In this document: positions 1 to 8,303 of the stretch, in pieces
Numbering within the stretch: position 1 is the stretch's first letter
How the letters are laid out: each line of letters opens with the position of its first letter
NCBI GenBank assembly: GCA_913063005.1
Contig: CAJXZI010000033.1
Span: forward strand, 1-13,208
DNA from: an uncultured Halieaceae bacterium
GTDB taxonomy: Bacteria > Pseudomonadota > Gammaproteobacteria > Pseudomonadales > Halieaceae
Length of the DNA stretch: 13,208 nucleotides
Reading direction: 5' to 3'
Program-made: the position numbers and the translations under genes
Notes under the pieces: model-generated
Database searches by the model: none
What the model was told of the DNA's origin: nothing
The model's input: the letters and a program-made list of their open reading frames with translations, nothing else

Positions 1-4
1 CCTC

Positions 5-766
5 ATGATCAAGCGACTGTTACCGATCCTGTTTATTACCATCGTCGGCTGTGTCACGGAGACCAAAGGCCCTGAGCCGGTCACCGTTGATTCGAAGCAG
101 GCGATTTCGCGGCGCGTTGCATTGGCTAGACAATATATTGGCGCTGGGGATTGGGATAACGCCAAGCGCAACTTAGAGCTGGCCGCGAGCATCGACGACC
201 GTAATCCTGAAGTATTAGAGGCGTTCGCCCTCGTATTCCAGAGTACGGGCGAGTTCGAGCGCGCCGAGGCGAATTTTCTGCGCGCGCTCGAATTGGGTGC
301 TGACTCGCGGGCGCGCAACAACTATGCGGCGTTTCTCTTCTCTCAGGGGCGTTACGAGGAGTCTGCAAGTGAGTTTCGTATCGTGACTGCCGACACCCTT
401 TACAGCGGTAGACCCCGCGCCTTCGTTAACTTTGGACTCGCCTTGTTACAGCTCAATAAGACAGATGAGGCTCGTCAAGCCTTCACTCGAAGCTTATATA
501 TGGATTCGGGTAATCCGACTGCATTGCTTGAATTGACACAGATTTCTCTAACCGAGGGTGATGTAGAGGCCGCGAGTGGGTATTATGGAAGCTACCGGCA
601 GAGTTCACGTGTTCAAAGCGCGAGAGCTCTGATCCTCGGTGTGGAGATAGCGCGCCTCTCTGGTGACGCGGATTTAGAAGCCAGTAATCTGCTGGCCCTT
701 AGAAATCTTCATGCTGAGGCGCCTATTTACAAGGTCTGGAAGGCTGCGCAGTTGGAGCAGCGATAA
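5..766 (+). CDS. pilW: Type IV pilus biogenesis lipoprotein PilW/PilF (TPR pilotin)
   Basis: A 253-residue tetratricopeptide-repeat lipoprotein. Residues 1-15 form a signal peptide (MIKR, then a hydrophobic stretch) ending in the lipobox I-V-G-C, with Cys16 as the predicted acylated residue. From about residue 33 onward the protein is built of helical TPR pairs, visible as repeated patterns such as GDWDNAKRNLELAASID, GEFERAEANFLRALELG and KTDEARQAFTRSLYMD. In Pseudomonas and Neisseria, PilF/PilW is an inner-leaflet outer-membrane pilotin needed for assembly of the PilQ secretin. That role is assigned here from fold, length (about 250 residues is usual) and position upstream of ispG-hisS. The start codon lies only 4 bases into the window, so its ribosome binding site cannot be seen, but the signal peptide begins correctly at this ATG. 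The next gene, ispG, starts 27 bp downstream. Confidence 0.88.
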   Translation: MIKRLLPILFITIVGCVTETKGPEPVTVDSKQAISRRVALARQYIGAGDWDNAKRNLELAASIDDRNPEVLEAFALVFQSTGEFERAEANFLRALELGADSRARNNYAAFLFSQGRYEESASEFRIVTADTLYSGRPRAFVNFGLALLQLNKTDEARQAFTRSLYMDSGNPTALLELTQISLTEGDVEAASGYYGSYRQSSRVQSARALILGVEIARLSGDADLEASNLLALRNLHAEAPIYKVWKAAQLEQR

Positions 767-793
767 AAGGATAAAAAATTAGGGGAACTCTTC

Positions 794-1918
794 ATGAGCC
801 AGGCTTCGCCCATCAAGCGCCGTAAAAGTCGGCAGATTATGGTTGGCACCGTACCTGTGGGTGGAGATGCACCCATAAGCGTTCAAAGTATGACCAATAC
901 TGAGACCTGTGACGTTCAGGCAACGGTTGCTCAGATCACCGCGATTGCAGAGGCGGGCGCCGATATTGTTCGTGTCTCGGTCCCGAGTATGGACGCTGAG
1001 GCGTTCAGAGAGATTCGTAAAGCATCACCGGTACCCCTTGTGGCCGACATCCACTTCGACCACAAAATCGCACTGAAAGTGGCGGACTACGGTGTTGACT
1101 GCCTCCGAATCAACCCAGGAAATATCGGGAAGGAGCAGAAAGTTCGGGAAGTCATAGCGGCCTGTAAGGACAAAGGCATCCCTATCCGAATTGGTGTAAA
1201 TGCCGGTTCCCTGGGCAAAGAATTGATGCGTAAATACCCAGAACCAACCTCAGAAGCGTTGATTGAATCCGCGTTGAAAAACGTTGATATCTTGGATCGT
1301 CACAACTTCCCTGACTTTAAAGTGAGTGTAAAGGCATCAGAGGTCTTCATGGCGGTTGCCGCTTATCGAGGTCTTGCAGAGCAGATTGAGCAACCTCTCC
1401 ACCTTGGAATCACCGAGGCGGGTGCCTTGCGTGGCGGAACCGTGAAGTCCGCTGTCGGGCTCGGCATGCTGCTTATGGAAGGCATTGGTGACACCCTGCG
1501 TGTTTCATTGGCTGCCGACCCAGTTGAAGAGGTGAAGGTTGGTTTCGAGATTCTCAAAAGCCTTAAATTGCGGACAAACGGTATTAATTTCATCGCCTGC
1601 CCCAGTTGCTCGCGACAAAACTTCGATGTCATCGGTACAATGAACGAACTCGAGCGACGGCTTGAGGATATCCGCACCCCGATGGATGTAGCTGTTATTG
1701 GATGCATCGTTAACGGACCGGGTGAAGCACGCGAGGCAGACGTGGGTATGACTGGCGCCACGCCAAATAATTTGATCTACCTTGATGGTGAGCCTGATCA
1801 TAAAGTGAGCAACAACAACTTTGTTGATCATTTGGAGGCTACTATTAGGAAGCGTGCTGAGAATTTGGACGCGCAGCGCGCCCGCGAGGAAGCGGAGATT
1901 ATCTCCAGTAGTCACTAG
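794..1918 (+). CDS. ispG: 4-hydroxy-3-methylbut-2-en-1-yl diphosphate synthase (IspG/GcpE)
   Basis: Cytoplasmic 4Fe-4S enzyme of the MEP isoprenoid pathway. It reductively opens methylerythritol cyclodiphosphate to HMBPP, the substrate of IspH. The protein has 374 residues, the usual length for the two-domain bacterial form. The N-terminal TIM barrel starts around PISVQSMTNT (28-36) and includes RINPGNIG (105-112) and the ITEAG segment (206-210). The C-terminal cluster-binding domain shows Cys269 and Cys272 in ACPSCSRQNFD, Cys304 in VIGCIVNGPGEA and Glu311, matching the three cysteines plus glutamate that ligate the cluster in the family. The start is supported by a good Shine-Dalgarno (AGGGGAA) 8-9 bases before the ATG. 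hisS follows after 12 bp. A rodZ-like gene, often located just upstream in relatives, is missing here. Confidence 0.98.
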   Translation: MSQASPIKRRKSRQIMVGTVPVGGDAPISVQSMTNTETCDVQATVAQITAIAEAGADIVRVSVPSMDAEAFREIRKASPVPLVADIHFDHKIALKVADYGVDCLRINPGNIGKEQKVREVIAACKDKGIPIRIGVNAGSLGKELMRKYPEPTSEALIESALKNVDILDRHNFPDFKVSVKASEVFMAVAAYRGLAEQIEQPLHLGITEAGALRGGTVKSAVGLGMLLMEGIGDTLRVSLAADPVEEVKVGFEILKSLKLRTNGINFIACPSCSRQNFDVIGTMNELERRLEDIRTPMDVAVIGCIVNGPGEAREADVGMTGATPNNLIYLDGEPDHKVSNNNFVDHLEATIRKRAENLDAQRAREEAEIISSSH

Positions 1919-1930
1919 GACAAAAAGTTA

Positions 1931-3217
1931 ATGAGTCAGTACCGAGCGATTCGGGGAATGGTGGACATTCTCCCCGACGACACCCCGTTGTGGCAGATGC
2001 TAGAGCAAACGGCGAGTGATGTGCTGGGCGCTCACGGCTACCAAGAAATCAGAACGCCTATTGTTGAGAGCACCGATTTGTTTGCGCGCTCCATTGGCGA
2101 GGTTACTGATATCGTCGAAAAGGAAATGTATACCTTTCCTGATCGTAACGACGAGAATCTTTCGCTTAGGCCCGAGGGTACGGCGAGCACTGTTCGCGCC
2201 ATGGTGCAGCACAATTTGATCCAGTCGCCGCAGCGAGTTTGGTACATGGGGCCCATGTTTCGCTACGAGCGCCCGCAAAAAGGGCGCCAGCGTCAATTCC
2301 ATCAATTGGGCGTCGAGGCCTTTGGGATTCCTTCGCCCGATCTGGACGCTGAGTTGTTGCTGATGTGTCGGCAGTGGTGGAAGCGATTAGGGATTGACGA
2401 TGTTCTGACGCTAGAGCTCAATACCATCGGCAGTGGCGAATCGCGTCAGCATTATAAGACCGCGCTGTCTGACTATCTGCGTGGACATTTTGATGCGCTA
2501 GATGAGGATAGTCAGCGTCGTCTCGAGACGAATCCTCTGCGTATTCTCGATAGCAAGTCAGCATCGACGCAGGCGGTGCTAGCCGACGCGCCCGCCATGA
2601 CCGGGTTTCTGGATGATGAGTCGCGTGCGCACCACGACAGGCTCTGTGAGTTACTGACCCTCGCAGGCGTTGGTTTCGTGGCAAATCCCAACTTAGTGCG
2701 GGGTTTGGACTATTATAACAAGACAGTTTTTGAGTGGACGACTGATCGCCTCGGCGCACAAGCAACTGTTTGTGGCGGTGGTCGTTACGACGGGATGGTG
2801 CGTCAGTTTGGCGGTCGCGATACCGCTGGTTGTGGCTTTGCCGCGGGACTTGAGCGCTTGATTCTGCTGTTACAAACACTCGACGTCGAAGCGTTAGTTG
2901 AGCCCGATCTTTATATTGTCAGTAGTGATGAAAATGCACTTGGCAAAGCTATGCTCGAGGCAGATAGAATACGCACCGAATTTCCCGCGCTCGGCGTTGT
3001 CCAACACCTTGGCGGTGGTAGTTTTAAAAGTCAGTTCAAGCGAGCTGATAAAAGTGGTGCTGCTTGGGCCATGGTTTTTGGTGCTGAGGAGATAGCTCAA
3101 GGCACCGTTACCTTGAAGCCGCTACGATCAAAGGGCGAGCAGGTGACGCTCGACCGCGAGGGATTGAATCAGTTTTTGACCCAGCTGGAAGCTCGGTCGC
3201 AGGATGTTGAGGAGTAA
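1931..3217 (+). CDS. hisS: Histidyl-tRNA synthetase
   Basis: Class II aminoacyl-tRNA synthetase that charges tRNA-His in the cytoplasm. It has 428 residues, standard for the bacterial dimeric enzyme. Motif 1 lies around EIRTPIVE (39-46). Motif 2 is MFRYERPQKGRQRQFHQ (109-125). The two histidine-specific motifs are LVRGLDYYNKTVFEW (255-269) and GGGRYDG (282-288). Motif 3 is in AAGLERLILLL (304-314). The region after about residue 320 is the anticodon-binding domain. The N-terminus (MSQYRAIRGMVDILP) is typical of the family and supports the ATG at 1931. The gene sits 12 bp after ispG and 3 bp before yfgM, so it is almost certainly cotranscribed with them. Nothing unusual was seen in the catalytic motifs. 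Confidence 0.98.
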   Translation: MSQYRAIRGMVDILPDDTPLWQMLEQTASDVLGAHGYQEIRTPIVESTDLFARSIGEVTDIVEKEMYTFPDRNDENLSLRPEGTASTVRAMVQHNLIQSPQRVWYMGPMFRYERPQKGRQRQFHQLGVEAFGIPSPDLDAELLLMCRQWWKRLGIDDVLTLELNTIGSGESRQHYKTALSDYLRGHFDALDEDSQRRLETNPLRILDSKSASTQAVLADAPAMTGFLDDESRAHHDRLCELLTLAGVGFVANPNLVRGLDYYNKTVFEWTTDRLGAQATVCGGGRYDGMVRQFGGRDTAGCGFAAGLERLILLLQTLDVEALVEPDLYIVSSDENALGKAMLEADRIRTEFPALGVVQHLGGGSFKSQFKRADKSGAAWAMVFGAEEIAQGTVTLKPLRSKGEQVTLDREGLNQFLTQLEARSQDVEE

Positions 3218-3220
3218 GTT

Positions 3221-3889
3221 GTGGCAGATCATCTTCAAGAAGAAGAGCAGTTAGACGCAATCAAGCAGTGGTGGCAGGAGAACAGGGTCTCGGTCATTGG
3301 CGCTGTTGTGTTGGCGCTCGGTGGCTCATTTGGATGGTCGCAATATCAGGATTACACGTCTGCCAATGCAGTCGCCGCGGCGGATGCATACGATGCTATT
3401 TTACTCGAGCGAGAAGCTGGTGAATCTGCTGATCAGCTCGCGGTGCTTGCAGGCAACATCCGTGACGATAACGGTTCGGTGGCGTTCGCTGAGTTTGCTG
3501 CGTTACAAGTCGCTGCAGCTGCTGCTGAGGACGGTGATTTTGAGCTCGCGAAATCCGAGCTGGAGACAGTGTTGGCGGGTGTTGAGCTTGACTCTACGCT
3601 CGGGCAGTTGGCTCAGTTGAGGCTTGCAAAGGTGCAGGCGGCTCTGGGTCAGGAGGACGAGGCGATCGCAATTCTTGAGTTAGGTAGCGATTCGTTTCCC
3701 GTGAGTTACGCACAGGTGTTAGGTGATATCCACCTTGCGGCAGGAAGAGAGGCGGCTGCACTTGAGGCTTATCAGACTGCTCAAACAGCCTCACTGGCGT
3801 TGGGTGGGCAATCAGGGCTCATTGATTTGAAGGTGAGTGGACTGGCGCTTCGTGCCAAGCCGGTTGCCGCTGAGGATATGTCTCAATGA
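3221..3889 (+). CDS. yfgM: YfgM-family ancillary SecYEG translocon subunit
   Basis: A 222-residue single-span protein with a short cytoplasmic N-terminus rich in Glu (HLQEEEQLDAIKQWWQENR), one transmembrane helix at about residues 23-39 (VSVIGAVVLALGGSFGW) and an Ala-rich TPR-like periplasmic domain. This is the layout of E. coli YfgM, which associates with PpiD at the SecYEG translocon and takes part in periplasmic chaperone networks and envelope stress control. The start is a GTG 3 bp after the hisS stop, preceded by a strong GAGGAG Shine-Dalgarno that lies inside the end of hisS. The stop overlaps the bamB start as ATGA, implying translational coupling. The function is transferred from E. 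coli on fold, topology and locus; the periplasmic sequence itself is poorly conserved in this family. Confidence 0.92.
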   Translation: MADHLQEEEQLDAIKQWWQENRVSVIGAVVLALGGSFGWSQYQDYTSANAVAAADAYDAILLEREAGESADQLAVLAGNIRDDNGSVAFAEFAALQVAAAAAEDGDFELAKSELETVLAGVELDSTLGQLAQLRLAKVQAALGQEDEAIAILELGSDSFPVSYAQVLGDIHLAAGREAAALEAYQTAQTASLALGGQSGLIDLKVSGLALRAKPVAAEDMSQ

Positions 3890-5067
3890 GATTGTCACGG
3901 CTCCTTTTAATGGCCGCGCTGTCTGCGACAACGACGGGTTGTAGTACGTTCAGCACCGTACAGGACTGGTTCTCTTCGGAGGGAGAGGACCTGACCGCAC
4001 CGGTAGAGCTCGAGCGCATCGACGCTACGGTAGAGGTCAAAAAACGTTGGTCCACCTCCATTGGCGATGGGCAGGGTGACGGTTTCTTTAAAATCACGCC
4101 GGTATTGGTGGACGGAGTCATTTACGCAGCTTCTAGCGAGGGCGAGGTTGCGGCTGTCGATGCGGCGGATGGCGACAAGCGTTGGAGCGTCTCATTGGAG
4201 AGGCCCATCTCGGGCGGTGTCGGATATCATGATGGCAGTTTGTATCTGGGCGGTGCTGATGGCTCGATTATGCAGCTATCGGCAAAAGACGGCGCTTTAG
4301 TCTGGGAAGTACCTGTATCGGGTGAGGTATTGGCACCACCTGCGGTCTCTGATGATTGGGTTGTGGTTCAAACTTACGACGGAAAGCTGCTTGGTTTTGA
4401 GGCCGGTGCTGACGAGCCCACATGGACCTATACGAGCGACGTTCCTGTGCTTACTATCCGTGGCACATCGACACCTTTGCTCATCGGTGACAATGCGATT
4501 GCAGGCTTTGCCGACGGAAAAGTCGTGGCGGTTGACGTTGATTCGGGTAACACCTCTTGGGAATCTAGGATCGGAATACCTCAAGGCGGTTCTGAGATCG
4601 ATCGCATTGTGGATATTGACGGTGTGATGACCGTTCAGGGCATAGAGTTGTTTGTATCCAGTTACCAAGGACGTGTTTCTGCTCTAGATCTGAGAACGGG
4701 TAGAAAAATATGGCAGCAAAACGTGTCTTCAGTCACCGGGACATCGGTTGGTTTCGGTAATGTCTACGTTGCAGACGTCGACGGGACAGTCAGTGCGTTT
4801 TTGAGAAACGGGCAGGGCGCCCGATGGCAGAATATTGAGCTTGGCTACCGTGAACTGTCGCGACCTACGCCTGTCAACAGCTATGTCGCCACGGTAGACC
4901 TAGAGGGCTATCTGCATCTTCTCTCCCAGGTTGATGGTCAAATCGTTGGGCGCGCCAAGATAGCCGGTGGCCCGGCGCGCGCCGATATGATTTCGGCTAA
5001 TGGTCGGTTATACATCCTAGACGACGAGGGCAAGCTGTCCGCCTTTGAGCTGGAATCAGCGAACTAA
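3886..5067 (+). CDS. bamB: Outer membrane protein assembly factor BamB (lipoprotein)
   Basis: A 393-residue periplasmic lipoprotein of the BAM complex, which binds BamA and aids beta-barrel insertion into the outer membrane. A signal peptide (residues 1-18) leads to Cys19. The lipobox reads T-T-G-C, with Thr instead of the usual Leu at -3. The rest is an eight-bladed PQQ/WD40-like propeller. Blade-type repeats, each with a VxAxDxxxGxxxW pattern, can be picked out near residues 78-100, 118-140, 157-180, 204-225, 255-276, 292-314, 333-356 and 374-389. The segments LTIRGTSTPLLI (189-200) and SEIDRIVDIDG (236-246) correspond to the BamA-contacting loops known from E. coli. The start codon overlaps the yfgM stop (ATGA), and der follows after 4 bp. 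The locus and the repeat structure together make the identification firm. Confidence 0.96.
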   Translation: MRLSRLLLMAALSATTTGCSTFSTVQDWFSSEGEDLTAPVELERIDATVEVKKRWSTSIGDGQGDGFFKITPVLVDGVIYAASSEGEVAAVDAADGDKRWSVSLERPISGGVGYHDGSLYLGGADGSIMQLSAKDGALVWEVPVSGEVLAPPAVSDDWVVVQTYDGKLLGFEAGADEPTWTYTSDVPVLTIRGTSTPLLIGDNAIAGFADGKVVAVDVDSGNTSWESRIGIPQGGSEIDRIVDIDGVMTVQGIELFVSSYQGRVSALDLRTGRKIWQQNVSSVTGTSVGFGNVYVADVDGTVSAFLRNGQGARWQNIELGYRELSRPTPVNSYVATVDLEGYLHLLSQVDGQIVGRAKIAGGPARADMISANGRLYILDDEGKLSAFELESAN

Positions 5068-5071
5068 ACGA

Positions 5072-6493
5072 ATGATACCTGTCATCGCCTTAGTGGGCCG
5101 GCCCAATGTGGGGAAGTCTACGCTGTTCAATCAGCTGACTAAGACACGCGACGCGCTAGTGGCGGACTACTCAGGCCTAACTCGCGATCGAAAATACGGT
5201 GAAGGAAAGCTCGGTGAACAGCGCTTCATGGTCATCGACACGGGCGGCATCACCGGTGAAGAGCAGGGCATCGACGCGGCAATGGCAGCGCAGTCTCTCG
5301 CCGCTATTGACGAGGCGGACGTCGTGCTGCTGATGGTCGATGGGCGTGCTGGACTCCAAGTGGGTGATCAAACTCTGGTTAGACTACTGCGTGAGCGCAA
5401 TAAACCCTTCGAACTTGTGGTCAACAAAATCGACGGCGTCGGTGAAGACGTGGCCGCGAGTGATTTTCACAGCTTAGGCATCGGCGCATTACATACAATT
5501 GCGGCGACACACAATCGCGGTATTCGCTCAATGATTACCGAGGTGCTTGAGCCGTTCGACAGCGAATCGCCTGAGGCTGAAGAGCTCGATAGCGGCATTC
5601 GTGTCGCTATCGTCGGTCGACCCAATGTCGGTAAATCGACGCTGGTTAATCGGTTGCTCGGTGAAGAACGGGTAGTTGTCTTCGATCAACCGGGTACAAC
5701 GCGAGACAGTGTTTTTATTGAGTTTGAGCGCCATGGATACGCTTACACGCTGATTGATACGGCAGGTGTCAGACGTCGCAAGAACGTCAAGGAGACGGTT
5801 GAAAAGTTCTCCATCGTTAAAACCTTAAAAGCCATCGATCAGGCGAATGTCGTCATTCTGCTTATGGATGCGCGCGAGGGTGTCGTTGAGCAGGATTTGC
5901 ACCTGCTGGGTCAGTGTATCGAGGCAGGCCGGGGACTCGTGGTCGCACTTAATAAGTGGGATGGGATGGATGCTGACGAGCGAGAGCGCGTGAAGGTCGA
6001 GCTACAACGCCGATTACTGTTTGTTGACTACGCAGACATCCATTTTATTTCCGCACTGCACGGCACGGGTGTTGGGCACCTTTACGAATCGATTCACGGT
6101 GCTTACGAGTCGGCGACACGTAAGCTGACGACGCCGCGGTTGACCAAGTTGTTGGAAGACATCATTGCGAGTCATCCACCGCCCATGGTCGGTGGTCGTC
6201 GTGTGAAGTTGCGCTATGCGCACATGGGTGGCCATAACCCGCCGCGCATCGTCATCCACGGGAATTCGACCGAAAATCTCCCACAAAGTTACGTACGCTA
6301 TCTTGAAAACAGCTTTCGTCGAGAGTTAGATCTCTCGGGTACACCCATACGTATCGAGCTGCGCACCGGAGATAACCCCTACGCTGGGCGTCGTAATAAG
6401 CTCACAGAGAGGCAGGTGCAGCGCCGCCGCCGGATGGTATCTCACATCAAGAAATCCGAGAAAAAACGCAAGAACAAAAAGACGCAAGCGTAA
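5072..6493 (+). CDS. der: GTPase Der (EngA), ribosome assembly factor
   Basis: Essential double-domain GTPase acting in 50S subunit maturation. Counting from the ATG at 5072, the protein has 473 residues. G domain 1 has GRPNVGKS (9-16), DTGG (56-59) and NKID (118-121). G domain 2 has GRPNVGKS (182-189), GTTRDS (208-213), DTAG (229-232) and NKWD (294-297). A KH-like domain follows, and then a strongly basic tail ending KKSEKKRKNKKTQA. The frame is open upstream to a TTG at 5045, but that start would overlap bamB by 23 bp. The chosen start gives the canonical MIPVIALVGRPNVGKS beginning. The gene lies 4 bp after the bamB stop without a strong Shine-Dalgarno, suggesting coupling to bamB translation. 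It is the last gene of the housekeeping cluster. No convincing terminator follows it. Confidence 0.98.
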   Translation: MIPVIALVGRPNVGKSTLFNQLTKTRDALVADYSGLTRDRKYGEGKLGEQRFMVIDTGGITGEEQGIDAAMAAQSLAAIDEADVVLLMVDGRAGLQVGDQTLVRLLRERNKPFELVVNKIDGVGEDVAASDFHSLGIGALHTIAATHNRGIRSMITEVLEPFDSESPEAEELDSGIRVAIVGRPNVGKSTLVNRLLGEERVVVFDQPGTTRDSVFIEFERHGYAYTLIDTAGVRRRKNVKETVEKFSIVKTLKAIDQANVVILLMDAREGVVEQDLHLLGQCIEAGRGLVVALNKWDGMDADERERVKVELQRRLLFVDYADIHFISALHGTGVGHLYESIHGAYESATRKLTTPRLTKLLEDIIASHPPPMVGGRRVKLRYAHMGGHNPPRIVIHGNSTENLPQSYVRYLENSFRRELDLSGTPIRIELRTGDNPYAGRRNKLTERQVQRRRRMVSHIKKSEKKRKNKKTQA

Positions 6494-6553
6494 GTTGACG
6501 ACGGCAGTCGACCATTTATTCATATTTATGATGGAAGAGATATAGTCCATTTA

Positions 6554-6582
6554 TTTCAAAAATATCACATCTTAGATCATAG
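6554..6582 (+). promoter_or_regulatory. Weak candidate sigma-70 promoter for aceA
   Basis: The 131-bp gap between der and aceA is AT-rich in its middle. It contains TTTCAA (6554-6559) and TCATAG (6577-6582) separated by 17 bp, a loose -35/-10 pair with a start expected about 35 bp before the aceA ATG. An alternative -10-like TATAGT lies at 6541-6546 without a good -35. The heptamer ATAGTCC occurs twice (6542-6548 and 6579-6585), which could be a binding site or chance. This call is pattern matching only. Confidence 0.22.
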
Positions 6583-6624
6583 TCCGCACATCAAAATTGA
6601 ATCCGTGAAGAACGGGGGTGCACT

Positions 6625-8211
6625 ATGAGTCATTATCTCGAGCAAGTAGAAAAACTAGCCGGCATCGGAACAGCCGCTAACGGTGTCAACGCAGAGCATG
6701 CAGTCCGTATGCGTCTTCAGAATCGCTTCAAGACGGGTTTGGACGTGGCGAAATACACCGCCGACATCATGCGTCGTGATATCGATAACTACGAGCAAGA
6801 CACATCGCAGTACACACAGTCGCTTGGGTGCTGGCACGGTTTTATTGGTCAGCAGAAGATGATAGCGATCAAGAAGCACTTTGGTGATACCAACCGTCGT
6901 TACTTGTACCTGTCAGGTTGGATGATTGCTGCTCTGCGCTCTGAGTTCGGTCCACTTCCTGATCAGTCGATGCACGAAAAGTCGTCAGTACCTGCGTTGA
7001 TCGAAGAGCTATACACCTTCCTACGCCAGGCGGATGCCCGTGAAATGGGTGGTTTATTCCGTGAACTCGATGCGGCGCGGGCATCAAACAACGATGTTCA
7101 AGAGCGTGCGATCCTTAACCAGATTGATAATTTCCAAACGCACGTCGTACCTATTATTGCGGATATTGACGCAGGCTTTGGTAATGAGGAGGCAACTTAT
7201 CTCCTTGCTAAGAAAATGATCGAAGCGGGTGCCTGTGCCATTCAGATCGAAAATCAGGTCTCGGACGAGAAGCAGTGTGGCCACCAAGACGGTAAGGTCA
7301 CTGTTCCTCACGCGGACTTCCTCGCAAAGATACGGGCTGTGCGTTACGCGTTCATCGAACTCGGCGTCGAGAACGGTATTATCGTTGCGCGAACTGACTC
7401 GCTAGGTGCCGGCCTCACTAAGCAGATCGCGGTAACAAACGAGCCAGGCGACCTAGGTGATCAATACAACAGTTTCCTAGATGGCGACGTTGTCCAAAGT
7501 GCTGACGATCTGGCAAACGGTGATGTTGTCGTGAAGGCAAACGGCCAATTGCTGCGTCCCAAGCGACTTGCTTCAGGCCTCTTCCGTTTCAAGCCCAACA
7601 CGGGTGAGGATCGTGTCGTACTCGACTGCGTGACCTCCCTTCAGAACGGTGCTGACCTTCTCTGGATCGAAACCGAAAAGCCACACGTTGGTCAGATTGC
7701 AGGTATGGTAAATCGTATTCGTGAACAGGTACCGAACGCTAAGTTGGTTTACAACAATAGCCCCTCGTTCAACTGGACTCTGAATTTCCGGCAGCAGGTA
7801 TTTGACTCGTGGGCGGAAGAGGGTAGAGACGTCTCAAGCTATGCACGTGATGGCCTGATGTCAGCAGACTACGATGAAACCGAACTTGGGATTGAAGCGG
7901 ACCGCCGTATCCAGTCTTTCCAGGCAGATGCAGCCCGTGAGGCCGGTATTTTCCATCACCTTATTACGCTCCCGACGTATCACACAGCGGCACTGTCGAC
8001 TGATAATCTCGCCAAAGACTACTTTGGTGAAGCCGGCATGCTTGGTTACGTGGCAGGTGTGCAGCGCAAAGAGATTCGGCAGGGAATTGCCTGCGTGAAG
8101 CACCAGAATATGGCGGGCTCCGACATGGGTGACGATCACAAGGAATACTTCTCAGGTGATGCGGCCCTAAAGGCAGGCGGTGCAGACAACACCATGAACC
8201 AGTTTGGATGA
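6625..8211 (+). CDS. aceA: Isocitrate lyase, long (Pseudomonas/Acinetobacter) form
   Basis: Cleaves isocitrate to glyoxylate and succinate, the first step of the glyoxylate shunt, allowing growth on acetate and fatty acids. The protein has 528 residues, close to the roughly 530 of the Pseudomonas-type enzyme and clearly longer than the E. coli form (about 434). Key segments are SGW (97-99), DIDAGFGN (180-187, metal-binding acidic residues), the catalytic loop KQCGH (216-220) with Cys218, and NNSPSFNW (377-384). The family's usual loop is KKCGH; the Lys-to-Gln change is within what related long forms show. An inserted stretch around 265-335 is typical of the longer form. A GGGGG-rich ribosome binding site lies 6-10 bases before the ATG. 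The gene stands alone: der ends 131 bp upstream, and a strong terminator follows 20 bp after the stop. No malate synthase gene is present in the window. Confidence 0.96.
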   Translation: MSHYLEQVEKLAGIGTAANGVNAEHAVRMRLQNRFKTGLDVAKYTADIMRRDIDNYEQDTSQYTQSLGCWHGFIGQQKMIAIKKHFGDTNRRYLYLSGWMIAALRSEFGPLPDQSMHEKSSVPALIEELYTFLRQADAREMGGLFRELDAARASNNDVQERAILNQIDNFQTHVVPIIADIDAGFGNEEATYLLAKKMIEAGACAIQIENQVSDEKQCGHQDGKVTVPHADFLAKIRAVRYAFIELGVENGIIVARTDSLGAGLTKQIAVTNEPGDLGDQYNSFLDGDVVQSADDLANGDVVVKANGQLLRPKRLASGLFRFKPNTGEDRVVLDCVTSLQNGADLLWIETEKPHVGQIAGMVNRIREQVPNAKLVYNNSPSFNWTLNFRQQVFDSWAEEGRDVSSYARDGLMSADYDETELGIEADRRIQSFQADAAREAGIFHHLITLPTYHTAALSTDNLAKDYFGEAGMLGYVAGVQRKEIRQGIACVKHQNMAGSDMGDDHKEYFSGDAALKAGGADNTMNQFG

Positions 8212-8231
8212 ACATGCCCAGTGTTCGATGC

Positions 8232-8259
8232 GCCCGGTCAAATGACCGGGCTTTTTTTT
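8232..8259 (+). terminator. Rho-independent terminator of aceA
   Basis: A perfect 8-bp GC-rich stem (GCCCGGTC, 8232-8239, pairing with GACCGGGC, 8244-8251) closes a 4-base loop (AAAT) and is followed immediately by eight T residues (8252-8259). It lies 20 bp after the aceA stop codon and separates aceA from the hxlR-type regulator downstream. Confidence 0.95.
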
Positions 8260-8267
8260 GTCCGCAG

Positions 8268-8295
8268 CTTGCTATTTGCCACCTCAAGTAGCAAG
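8268..8295. promoter_or_regulatory. Inverted repeat, candidate operator of the HxlR-type regulator
   Basis: CTTGCTA (8268-8274) and TAGCAAG (8289-8295) form a perfect 7-bp inverted repeat with a 14-bp spacer. The arm centres are 21 bp apart, about two helical turns, as expected for a dimeric winged-helix protein binding one face of DNA. The downstream arm runs into the Shine-Dalgarno (AAGG) of the regulator gene at 8304. HxlR-family proteins commonly control their own gene through such sites. The same repeat could instead act as an RNA hairpin masking the ribosome binding site. No protein-DNA evidence is available from sequence alone. Confidence 0.5.
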
Positions 8296-8303
8296 GTTCC
8301 AAA

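Noticed and set aside
1363..2879. Minus-strand open frames opposite ispG and hisS
   Set aside because: Low-complexity translations, rich in Arg, Ser and Cys, antisense to strongly conserved genes; no independent support.
5045..5071. TTG start of der inside the end of bamB
   Set aside because: It would add nine residues before the canonical N-terminus. The ATG at 5072 gives the family's standard start.
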